From positions 62,001 through 126,000 of the forward strand of contig NZ_BNBB01000011.1 of the NCBI RefSeq assembly GCF_014654615.1: a stretch of 64,000 bases of DNA. Direction: 5' to 3'. How positions within the stretch are numbered: the first letter of the stretch is position 1; each line of letters opens with the position of its first letter. This DNA is from Streptosporangium violaceochromogenes. GTDB lineage: Bacteria > Actinomycetota > Actinomycetes > Streptosporangiales > Streptosporangiaceae. Below the pieces are notes generated by a model. It did no database searches. It worked only from the letters and a program-made list of their open reading frames with translations, and had not been told where the DNA came from. Shown here in pieces: positions 7,554-15,252 of the stretch. Position numbers and translations under genes: made by a program.

Positions 7554-9140
7554 TCATCTCCGGCCGCCGAGCAGGCTCCTGATCCAGTCCAGGGTCGCGG
7601 GGGCGATCCCGCCCCGGCCCAGGACCCCGAGGAACACCTCCTCCATCAGCGGCCCCCGGGCGTCCGGCTCGCACATGAGCATCAGCGCCGCGAGCAGCGG
7701 CGCCGGGGTGGGCCGGGGCTGGGAGGACAGAACGGTCCACATCGCGCGGCGGTCGAGCACCGGGCCGTAGGCGGCGGTCAGCAGGTCGTGGTGCCGCTGA
7801 ACCTGGCTCTCGGCGTCACCGGGGTGGAGCCGCTCGACGGCGGCCACAAGGTGTCCCCGCCGCCGCAGCGCCGCGCCGACGGCCGCGCGCTCGGCCCGGT
7901 TCTCGCCCCGGGTCACCAGTTCGTCGCAGACGACCCGCAGCGTCAGCGGATCATGTCCCCTCGCCGCGGCCTCCACCAGTTCCTCCGGCCGCAGCGCCGC
8001 GAGGACCGAGGCGCGCTCGGCACTGTCGGCGCAGGCGGCCAGCAGGTCGTCGGCGGTCTTCCCCGCCCCTTCCCGCCCCGGCTCCCTCCGGCCCCGATTC
8101 TCCCCGCCCGGATCTCTCTGCCCCGGATCCCCCCTGCCCGGCTCCCCCTGGCCAGGATCTCCCCGCCCCGCATCCCGCCGGCCCGCATCCCCTCGGCCCG
8201 TGTCCCCCCGGCCCCGATCCCTCCGTCCGCGAGACCGGAGCGCCGACGGCGCGGGCACGGGTGCGGACATGGGGGCGGACCCGGACGTCCGGGAGGCCGG
8301 GGGCGCCACCCCCGCCCGCGCCATCATCGGAAGGACGGCGGGCAGGTCGGCGCTCATGGACAGCGGGCGGGTCTCCCGGGCGAACGCCGCCACCAGCGCG
8401 CCGATCCGGTCGCAGTTCAGCAGCGCGTCGTGATAGTCACGCGCGATCTCCTGACCGGGCGGAATCTCCGCCCCGCGCCCCCAGGAGATCGAGCGCGCCT
8501 CCCGGGAGGCGTGCCGGGCGAACGACAGCCTGATCCGGTGCTTGACCGAGCCCTCGGTCCAGGTCGCGACGGTCAGCCTGGAGCGGAAGCCGTACGGAAG
8601 CAGCGCCGCCACCGCGTCGAAGAACAGCAGCCGGTCGCGCAGCGGAACCCCCTCCCCGTTCACCACGCAGACCGGGGCACCGGTCAGAAGCAGAGCCGCC
8701 GCCCCCATGACGGTCTCGCCGACGGTCCCGGCGACCGCCTCGGGGTCCAGCGCCGGCACGTCGACGGCCAGGGGGCCGTCCACCGGCAGCGCGCGATCGG
8801 CGAACACGCCGTGGAGCGCCTCATAGGACACCCGCCCCTCCGCGGCCCGCGCGTAGGGAACGCAGAAGTAGCGCGTGACCGCGATGTCCCGGCCCATGCC
8901 GTCCCGCTGGCCGGACCACTCGTGAACGGCCAGGCCCAGGTGGGCGGTCTCCCCCTTGCCGAACCAGCTGACCGTCACCTGCGGCAGTCCCGTGAGGTTT
9001 CCCGGAACGTAGCGGGTGATGATCTGGCCGAAGTCGTCGCGGCCGAGCCTGCCCGCGCTGCACGCCAGAACCCCGTCCGCGTCCCAGGTGCCCGGCTGTT
9101 TGCCCCACAGCGCCCATTCGGCGGCGAGTCGCACCGTCAA
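7554..9140 (-). CDS. GAP1-like protein (GTPase-associated), shorter paralogue
   Basis: 528-residue cytoplasmic protein, last of four genes in the minus-strand arm of the GTPase island. Its N-terminal 250 residues are clearly paralogous to the next gene upstream: AEWALWGK, CSAGRLGRD, FGQIITR, SWFGKGE, EWSGQRDGMGRDIAVTRY, AALLLTGAPVCVV and AALLPYGFRSRLT recur in both with few changes. I recognise this as the GAP1 N-terminal and middle region known from comparative studies of GTPase-centred conflict systems. A low-complexity linker of about ten RGD-rich pentapeptides follows, then a helical C-terminal part. No membrane segment is seen. Start TTG 9140 has GAGGA five bases upstream and sits ten bases after the neighbour's stop; GTG 9134 is a possible alternative. 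Confidence 0.75.
   Translation of the reverse strand: MTVRLAAEWALWGKQPGTWDADGVLACSAGRLGRDDFGQIITRYVPGNLTGLPQVTVSWFGKGETAHLGLAVHEWSGQRDGMGRDIAVTRYFCVPYARAAEGRVSYEALHGVFADRALPVDGPLAVDVPALDPEAVAGTVGETVMGAAALLLTGAPVCVVNGEGVPLRDRLLFFDAVAALLPYGFRSRLTVATWTEGSVKHRIRLSFARHASREARSISWGRGAEIPPGQEIARDYHDALLNCDRIGALVAAFARETRPLSMSADLPAVLPMMARAGVAPPASRTSGSAPMSAPVPAPSALRSRGRRDRGRGDTGRGDAGRRDAGRGDPGQGEPGRGDPGQRDPGGENRGRREPGREGAGKTADDLLAACADSAERASVLAALRPEELVEAAARGHDPLTLRVVCDELVTRGENRAERAAVGAALRRRGHLVAAVERLHPGDAESQVQRHHDLLTAAYGPVLDRRAMWTVLSSQPRPTPAPLLAALMLMCEPDARGPLMEEVFLGVLGRGGIAPATLDWIRSLLGGRR
8060..8235 (-). repeat. Degenerate 15-bp repeat encoding RGD-rich pentapeptides
   Basis: Within the shorter GAP1-like gene, about ten imperfect 15-base units encode pentapeptides on the theme G-R-G-D-P/A/T (for example GRGDT, GRRDA, GRGDP, GQGEP). 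The stretch is charged and likely disordered, linking the conserved N-terminal half to the C-terminal helical part. The longer paralogue lacks it. Confidence 0.75.
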
Positions 9141-9147
9141 GGAATCC

Positions 9148-11079
9148 TCACCAGAGAAAGAAGCGGACGACGACCACGACCAGAACAAGGGCGACGACGC
9201 TCAGGCCCACCATCGCCGGGAGCGGTAGCATCCGCTCCTTCCTCGGGTTGCCGGGGCCGATCGGCCGCGACCGCTCCGGCGGATCCGGATGCCCCGGTCG
9301 CTCCGGCCGGGGGCTCTCCCGCCCGCCCGTCCACCGGCGGACGGCGTCGGCGAACGGGCGCCTCGGCGCCGGCGGGGCGGGCGGCGGGGTCACCCGCTGC
9401 GCCGCCTCGCGCCGGGTCGCGTCGCTGAGCCCCGCCCGGCCCAGAAGTTCGGAGAAGAGAAGGCTGGGCGCGCCCGGCCCGTAGAGGCTCGCCGCGGCGA
9501 CGATCAGCGCCGCCGAGTGCGGGCCGAGCGGGCAGGCCACCACCTCCTCGAACTGCTTGCGCCCCAGAGCCGGCCCGTAGGCCGCGATCAGCAGCTGGAC
9601 GAGCCGGCGGAGTCGAAGATCGCCGTCGTGCGGGTAGGCCCGCGCGACCTCGGCCGCCAGGTAGCCGTGCCCGCGCAACGCACCGGCGATCTCGGGGTCC
9701 TCACCGTTGCTTCCCCGCTGGACGAGCTCCCCGTGGGCGATCTCCACGATCTCCGGATCGACCGGCTCCCCGGCGACCGCCTTCACCAGATCCGCGCTCC
9801 CCAACGCCTGAAGCCTCCCGGCCCTCCGCTCCCCGTTCAGGTAGGACAGCAGCTTCAAGGTCACCGCGGGCGTGGAGGGGGGGATGTTCAGCATGGCGTC
9901 GACCAGATCGCTGATCGGCGGCCCTGTGCCCTCGATGATCCACTCCAGGCCGTCGAGGGTGAGCTCGGGGCCGCAGCCGGCGGCCAGCACCAGCTCGTAC
10001 AGGGACCGCCTCAGGCCGGGCGACATGCCCGGCCACTCCGCCAGCAGCCCTCTGTTCCTGATGAGGGCCCGGTGCTCACACTGCTCTTCGTCGGTGAAAC
10101 GGCGGGTACCGGCGCGGCGGAGCTGATCCAGCACCCCGTCGAGCCCCTCGTACTCCCGGTCCTCCAGGCAGTCGGCGCAGGCGTTCAGGAGGTCGATGAC
10201 CTTGAACTCGGAGGAGAACCCCCAGGGGGACATCATCACGGTGGGTCCGGCGGAGGCTCCGAGCAGTCCGGGGATCTCCTCGGCCTGCTTGAACGACAGC
10301 GGCCTGGTCATCCTGGCGAGCCTGCCGACGATCTCCTCGTAGGAGCCCTCGCCGAGCGCCGCGAGGTAGCGGCCCACGACGTCGTGGCGGTGGGCGGTGA
10401 TCTCGGGCGCCCCCCAGACGACGGTGTACGCCCCGTCCTTGGCGTGCTTGGCGAACGAGAGCTTGATCCGGTGCCTGACCGAGCTGTCGGTCCAGGTCGA
10501 GGCCGTCAGCCTCGCCCGCAGGCCGTACGGCAGGAGCGCGGCCACCGCGTCCAGAAAACGCAGACGTTCGAGCAGCGGCACCTCCTCGCCCCGCACTACG
10601 CAGACCGGGGCGTCGGTCAGAAGCAGCGCCGCGGCGCTCACCGCCGCGTGGTCGACCCGCCCGGCGATCACGTGGGGGTCGAGTGGCGGGACCTCGACGG
10701 TGAGGGGGCCGTTCGCCGGCAACCGGTAGCCGTCGAACGCCGCGCCGAGCGCCTCGTAGGACACCGGCCCGCGGGCGGCCTGCGCGTAGGGGACGCAGAA
10801 GTAACGCGTGATCGCGATGTCCCGGCCCATGCCGTCCTGCTGACCGGACCACTCCTGGACGGCCAGGCCCAGGTGGGCGTTCTCCCCCGTGCCGAACCAG
10901 CTCGCCGTCACCTGCGGCAGTTCCATGGGGGTCCCCGGGGCGAAGCGGGTGATGATCTGGCCGAACTCGTCGCGGCCGAGCCTGCCCGCGCTGCACTCCA
11001 GGATCGTGTAGTCGTGGCGCGCGTCCGGCGGTTTCCCCCACAGGGCCCACTCGGCCGTCACCCTCACCGGGGCGCTCAT
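9148..11079 (-). CDS. GAP1-like protein with C-terminal membrane anchor
   Basis: 643-residue GAP1-like protein, probably working with the GTPase encoded just upstream. The N-terminal domain carries the block shared with its neighbour (AEWALWGK, CSAGRLGRDEFGQIITR, EWSGQQDGMGRDIAITRYF, ALLLTDAPVCVV, ALLPYGLRARLTASTWTD). A helical middle and C-terminal region follows (IDLLNACADCLEDREYEG, GYLAAEVARAYPHDGDLRLRRL), then a basic-proline stretch and a final hydrophobic helix (VGLSVVALVLVVVVV) ending RFFLW. It is therefore tail-anchored, with the body in the cytoplasm. ATG 11079 overlaps the GTPase stop by four bases (ATGA), implying translational coupling. Biochemical activity is unknown; family assignment is from motif memory and should be confirmed by profile search. 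Confidence 0.77.
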   Translation of the reverse strand: MSAPVRVTAEWALWGKPPDARHDYTILECSAGRLGRDEFGQIITRFAPGTPMELPQVTASWFGTGENAHLGLAVQEWSGQQDGMGRDIAITRYFCVPYAQAARGPVSYEALGAAFDGYRLPANGPLTVEVPPLDPHVIAGRVDHAAVSAAALLLTDAPVCVVRGEEVPLLERLRFLDAVAALLPYGLRARLTASTWTDSSVRHRIKLSFAKHAKDGAYTVVWGAPEITAHRHDVVGRYLAALGEGSYEEIVGRLARMTRPLSFKQAEEIPGLLGASAGPTVMMSPWGFSSEFKVIDLLNACADCLEDREYEGLDGVLDQLRRAGTRRFTDEEQCEHRALIRNRGLLAEWPGMSPGLRRSLYELVLAAGCGPELTLDGLEWIIEGTGPPISDLVDAMLNIPPSTPAVTLKLLSYLNGERRAGRLQALGSADLVKAVAGEPVDPEIVEIAHGELVQRGSNGEDPEIAGALRGHGYLAAEVARAYPHDGDLRLRRLVQLLIAAYGPALGRKQFEEVVACPLGPHSAALIVAAASLYGPGAPSLLFSELLGRAGLSDATRREAAQRVTPPPAPPAPRRPFADAVRRWTGGRESPRPERPGHPDPPERSRPIGPGNPRKERMLPLPAMVGLSVVALVLVVVVVRFFLW

Positions 11080-12143
11080 CCACCGGCCTTTCCGGCGTCC
11101 CCGTCACCGGAGGACAGCCGCTGCCCCAGCCAGAGCATCGGCTCCATCACGTTGATCGGGTGCGCCTGACCGCGGATGCGGAACCGGTTGCCGGAGACGG
11201 CGCGGGGGCCGTGAGGGTCGTGGGGGTTCTGCGCGCCGCCCGCGGTGCCGGTGGCCTCGGGGACGAGGTTCTGGAAGTCGTCGGGGTCGAAGACGCCCCG
11301 CAGGGGGTCCAGGTAGAAGCCGATCGAGGAGGTCACGAAGAACTTGATGCGCTCGGGCCGGAAGAACTGCTTGAGCGCGGGCAGCACCATGTCCGCGTTG
11401 CCGCCGGCCGACACCGCCGACAGCGCCTCGAACAACTCCTCGGCGTCGGCGTCGTCGACCCGGGGGAACCGGTAGGGATCGTCGGGGTCGGGGGTCAGCA
11501 GGCTCAGCTTCTCCGCGGTCTCCAGGACCCGCAGCTCGTCGAACTTGGTGACGCAGACGGCCAGGTAGTGCGGGAGCATGCCGTCGCCGAACTCGTCGTC
11601 GGCGAGCATTCGCCCGGCCAGCTCGGCGAGCACACCGTGCAGGTAGGCGAAGGCGTCACCGTCCTTGGACTCGCGGATCGGGTCGAAGAGGAAGACGATG
11701 CCCCTGCTCGCGGCCAGGTTGTCGATCAGTTCCTCCCGGTCGGTGCCGTACCCGGTGCGCTCGGCGCGGAAGAAGCCACCCGGCGCGTCCAGCACGTCAA
11801 GCCCGATCTTCCAGGCGCGGGGCGGCTTCCGCCTGCGGCGCCAGCTCCGGCGCGGCGGTTCGGACCTTCTGCTGAGAAACCAGCGGTAGTGCCCCAGCGC
11901 CCCGGTCGCCGGAGGGAAGCGCTGGTACTGGGAGAGCGCCGTGGTCATCTCGATCAGGAAGTCGGTGGAGGGGCCGTCGGCGCCGATGACCCTCCAGGGG
12001 CCCTTCTTGAGGATGAGGGCGATGTTGAGCGCGGCGAGAAAGGTGGTCTTGCCGCTGCCCGGAGCGCCCCAGATGGCGATGCTGTGATCGGAGCGTTCCG
12101 ATTGTCCCGGGTCAGGCTGCACGGCGGGCGTCATTCCCCTCAT
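11076..12143 (-). CDS. P-loop GTPase-like protein (double-GTPase type)
   Basis: 355-residue P-loop NTPase, likely the switch of the island. Walker A is GAPGSGKT (residues 26-33). A DxxG-like element appears in LDVLDAPGGFF, where the Asp-Ala-Pro-Gly-Gly matches the double-GTPase group rather than classical Ras-like proteins. VCVTKFDEL supplies a T-K-x-D base-recognition motif for guanine. No membrane segment is present. It lies between the vWA-like gene and the GAP1-like genes, with ATGA overlap to the latter. ATG 12143 is taken as the start; ATG 12134 in frame is equally possible and neither has an ideal ribosome site. GTP specificity is inferred from TKxD and not proven. Confidence 0.75.
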   Translation of the reverse strand: MRGMTPAVQPDPGQSERSDHSIAIWGAPGSGKTTFLAALNIALILKKGPWRVIGADGPSTDFLIEMTTALSQYQRFPPATGALGHYRWFLSRRSEPPRRSWRRRRKPPRAWKIGLDVLDAPGGFFRAERTGYGTDREELIDNLAASRGIVFLFDPIRESKDGDAFAYLHGVLAELAGRMLADDEFGDGMLPHYLAVCVTKFDELRVLETAEKLSLLTPDPDDPYRFPRVDDADAEELFEALSAVSAGGNADMVLPALKQFFRPERIKFFVTSSIGFYLDPLRGVFDPDDFQNLVPEATGTAGGAQNPHDPHGPRAVSGNRFRIRGQAHPINVMEPMLWLGQRLSSGDGDAGKAGG

Positions 12144-12192
12144 TCCAGATGTTCCAGATGTTCCACGGTCCGTCCGTTCGTTGACGTCTTCC

Positions 12193-13602
12193 TCACGGCA
12201 CCTCGATCAGCGGGAAGGGGAGCGGCTGGGCCTCGGAGGCCGTCAGGCCGAGTCCCGCGCCGAGTTTCCGGACGTCCACGGCGTCCAGGTGGGCCAGCCC
12301 CGACCTTCCCAGCCGGGACCAGACCGGGTCGGCCCGCTCGGAAGGCTGGTCGCAGATGGCCCCGAACGTCAGCCCGGGGTGCTGTTCCAGCCGCCGCACC
12401 TGCTGCTTCCAGTCGATTCGGCGCGGGCAGGGCAGGATCTCCGACCGGTGCGCCCGGGGCGGGTGCGGAGGGCACTCCCCCACCGTGAGCAGCACCGTGC
12501 GCTCCCCGCCGCCGGCGGGCAGGCGCCCGGCCACCTCGGCCAGCATGTCCTCAAGCATCGCCGCGCCCGCGTATCCCTGGCTCACCCCGCGTTCCCCGAT
12601 GCGCCCCTCCAGCCGCTCCAGGGCGTACTGGGTGTTCACTCGGGAGGTGTGCCAGGCGGCCACGTCCACCGGTTCCTCGGCGGTCCCCCTCTGGTAGGAG
12701 TGCGCGCCGTAGGCGATCAGCGACATCCGCAGCGGACTCTCCGGGCCGCCGGGCATCACGGCGATCACCTGGCCGATCCGCCTGAGCCGCTCGCGGACCT
12801 GGGCGCCCGTCCCGCTGATCTCGACGGCGCAGATCAGATGCGCGGGCCCGGCCGGGGAGGCGAGCCGAGACGGCACCGAGGCCACCAGCTCGGCCCAGGT
12901 CCGGTCGTTGCCGGTGAACTCCGGCAGGCTCGGGAAGCGGACGCGGCCCGGGCGCTCCAGCTCGGCCGTGACCTCGTATGGTCCCGGCGGAACCTTCGCC
13001 GTCTGGACCGACAGCAGCGCCGGGTACCGGTCCTGCCACGCCGCGACCGCGAACACCGTCCCCCGGTCGTCGCTCGGCTCGCAGCGGACGGTGAAGGTGA
13101 GGGAGTCGCCGCGGCGCGCCTCGACCGTGAACAGCGGCCGGCAGGTGAACTCAAGCCGCGCCGTCACCGGGTGCCGTTTCAGCACGACGAGCTCGTACGA
13201 CCGGCGGAGCGGCTCGTCGGCGACGACCTCGCGGAGCAGGGTCTTCACCCGCAGGCCACTGGCCAGGACGAAGGCGGGTACCTGCGGGTGGACGTCGCGC
13301 ATCCACTCCATCGCCTCACGGGCCTGCCGTCCTCCGGGGGAGGAGTCCACCACGATCAGCGTGCTGCCGTCGGGGACGGCGTCGGTGACGGCCTGCCGGG
13401 CCCAGGAGGAGGCACCGCTCTTCTGGTCGGCCCAGTGCACCACCGTCCTTCCCCGGCCCCGCGGTGTGCCGGCCTCGTCGCGGTGCAGGTCGAAGGCGAC
13501 GACGCCTTCTCCGGCGACCTCGATCACGGTCAGGCGCCGGGGTCCGGCAAGCTCCGCGACCGCCTCGGCGAGGGTTTCACGGAGCCGGCTCGATCCGGTC
13601 AA
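12193..13602 (-). CDS. vWA-like domain protein of the GTPase island
   Basis: 469-residue protein, first gene of the minus-strand arm. An N-terminal alpha/beta region (TLIVVDSSPGG then VPAFVLASG) is followed by a beta-rich middle that may be Ig-like (LTFTVRCEPSDDRGTVFAVAAW) and a C-terminal domain of von Willebrand A type: LICAVEISGTG, MSLIAYGAHSY, GYAGAAMLEDML, RTVLLTVGECPP. The metal site is degenerate, with ExSGT where DxSxS is expected. Such modules usually act as protein-interaction scaffolds in NTPase-linked systems. Start TTG 13602 has GGGAG about seven bases upstream. It ends 49 bases before the GTPase gene and is divergent from the DUF4407 gene. The vWA call is moderate; no other family was recognised. 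Confidence 0.6.
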   Translation of the reverse strand: MTGSSRLRETLAEAVAELAGPRRLTVIEVAGEGVVAFDLHRDEAGTPRGRGRTVVHWADQKSGASSWARQAVTDAVPDGSTLIVVDSSPGGRQAREAMEWMRDVHPQVPAFVLASGLRVKTLLREVVADEPLRRSYELVVLKRHPVTARLEFTCRPLFTVEARRGDSLTFTVRCEPSDDRGTVFAVAAWQDRYPALLSVQTAKVPPGPYEVTAELERPGRVRFPSLPEFTGNDRTWAELVASVPSRLASPAGPAHLICAVEISGTGAQVRERLRRIGQVIAVMPGGPESPLRMSLIAYGAHSYQRGTAEEPVDVAAWHTSRVNTQYALERLEGRIGERGVSQGYAGAAMLEDMLAEVAGRLPAGGGERTVLLTVGECPPHPPRAHRSEILPCPRRIDWKQQVRRLEQHPGLTFGAICDQPSERADPVWSRLGRSGLAHLDAVDVRKLGAGLGLTASEAQPLPFPLIEVP

Positions 13603-13841
13603 TTACCACTCCCGCTACTGCTTCTCCCCAAAACTCCCCCCACCCTCCAACGCACAGCTTTTGGCCCCAAATGGGAAAAACGGGACACTTCTCCGGTGGC
13701 CCCGGGCGTATTTTGCCGCCATTCCTAACACCCATATTCGGACACATGCATAGCTTATCCTGTTACATACTTATAACTCTGTCACAAGGGAATTATGATG
13801 TGCGCGATCCAAGCAGGGGAGCCGCTCCGGAGAGGGAATAC
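13603..13841. promoter_or_regulatory. Divergent intergenic promoter region of the GTPase island
   Basis: 239 bases between the vWA-like gene (minus) and the DUF4407 gene (plus). It is distinctly richer in A/T than its flanks around 13735-13800. Both arms must be transcribed from here, so co-regulation is likely. I could not assign promoter hexamers or an operator with confidence. Confidence 0.55.
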
Positions 13842-15245
13842 ATGAAAAAGTTTCTGATTACCCTGTCCGGGGCCAGGCCGGAGATCCTCGAACACTGTTC
13901 CACCGAACGCGGCAAATTCGAGGGCATCGGTGGAGCGGTCCTCACCACCAGCGTCCTGGCCACCGTCTCGATGGCGTTCGCCCTGTACAGCGCTCTCGGC
14001 GTCAGCGTCTTCCTCGCCGTTCCCGCCAGCCTCCTGTGGGGTCTGGCCATCATGAGCCTCGACCGGTGGCTGGTCGGCTCCATCCAGGTCGACGGCCCGC
14101 GCCGCTGGCGGCTGGTCATGCCGCGCATCCTCATGGCCATGCTGCTCGGCGTGGTGATCTCCACCCCGCTCGTCCTGCAGATCTTCAAGTCCGAGATCGA
14201 CGCCCAGATCGTCGAGATCAAGCAGCGCCGCGCCAACACGTTCGCCGAGGCGCAGAAGTCGGGCAACATCGGCCAGGAGGTCGCCACCCTCCGCCAGAAC
14301 GTCGCGCATCTGCGGCAGGTGATCGTCTCCGAGGGCGACGTCCCGCAGGACCCGGCCAAGGACCCCAAGATCAAGTCTCTGACCGCCGAGCGCAACGCCC
14401 AGCAGAAGCAGGCCGACGAGTACTACGACAAATGGCAGTGCCAGCTGTACGGCGGGCCGACCTGCCCCAAGAAGGGCAACGGCGTCGTGGCGCAGGCGAG
14501 CAAGAAGGCGTTCGACAAGGCCAAGGCCCGGGTCGACGCGCTCAACCGGCAGATCGACAAGCGCAAGAAGGACCTCACCGCCAACGACGAGAACGCCAAG
14601 AAGTTCCGGCTGGAGGCGGCGCGGACCGAACTGCCCACGACCCAGGCGCAGCTCGACGCCGCCCTGAGGCGGCAGAGCGACCTGCAGGAGTCCTTCGACG
14701 CGGAGAACAAGAGCGCCAACGGACTGCTGATCAGGCTGCGGGCGCTCAACGAGGTGTCCGGCAAGGATCTCACCCTCAACTCGGCCCGGCTGCTGCTGTT
14801 CCTGCTGTTCCTGCTGATCGAGTGCCTGCCGGTGGCGGTCAAGCTGATGCAGAAGCCCGGCCCCTACGAGGAGGCCCTGAAGCTCCTGGCGCGACAGGAG
14901 TTCCGCAACGTCAGGGACAGCCTCATCCCCCGGGCGCGAGGCAGCGCCACGGCCTCCTCGACCGTGCGCGAGATCTGGGTCCGCCCCTCCTCCGCCGAGG
15001 GGGAGCGCCAGGGGTCCCCCACCGTCTCCGAGCCGCGGCCCCGGCCGGACGCCGGACGCTCCCCCACCCTGGTCGAGCCCGTCCACGCCGGCGGCATCGG
15101 CGCCGACGACATCGCCGACGAGCACGGCTTCCTGGAGGACGAGGCGCTGCGGCAGATGCCGGACACGCGGGTGACCCGGGCCTCGGCGGCCGGCCCCGCC
15201 TCCGAACGGTCCGGTGGTTTCGAACTGTTCCCCGACGACGAATGA
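13842..15245 (+). CDS. DUF4407 membrane coiled-coil protein
   Basis: 467-residue integral membrane protein of the DUF4407 family. Hydrophobic spans at about 30-50, 52-72 and 91-113 come first; the conserved LWGLAIMSLDRWLVGS lies between the second and third. A long charged segment from about 115 to 290 is predicted coiled coil (EIKQRRANTFAEAQKSG, ALNRQIDKRKKDL), and a fourth span near 307-325 (LLLFLLFLLIECLPVAVKL) leads to a disordered acidic tail. DUF4407 proteins recur beside GTPase or vWA modules in conflict-type islands, where they are thought to be membrane partners; that role is known context, not shown here. ATG 13842 has GAGAGGG five bases upstream. It lies seven bases before the kinase gene, so the two form one unit. 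Confidence 0.87.
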   Translation: MKKFLITLSGARPEILEHCSTERGKFEGIGGAVLTTSVLATVSMAFALYSALGVSVFLAVPASLLWGLAIMSLDRWLVGSIQVDGPRRWRLVMPRILMAMLLGVVISTPLVLQIFKSEIDAQIVEIKQRRANTFAEAQKSGNIGQEVATLRQNVAHLRQVIVSEGDVPQDPAKDPKIKSLTAERNAQQKQADEYYDKWQCQLYGGPTCPKKGNGVVAQASKKAFDKAKARVDALNRQIDKRKKDLTANDENAKKFRLEAARTELPTTQAQLDAALRRQSDLQESFDAENKSANGLLIRLRALNEVSGKDLTLNSARLLLFLLFLLIECLPVAVKLMQKPGPYEEALKLLARQEFRNVRDSLIPRARGSATASSTVREIWVRPSSAEGERQGSPTVSEPRPRPDAGRSPTLVEPVHAGGIGADDIADEHGFLEDEALRQMPDTRVTRASAAGPASERSGGFELFPDDE

Positions 15246-15252
15246 GGCATCG

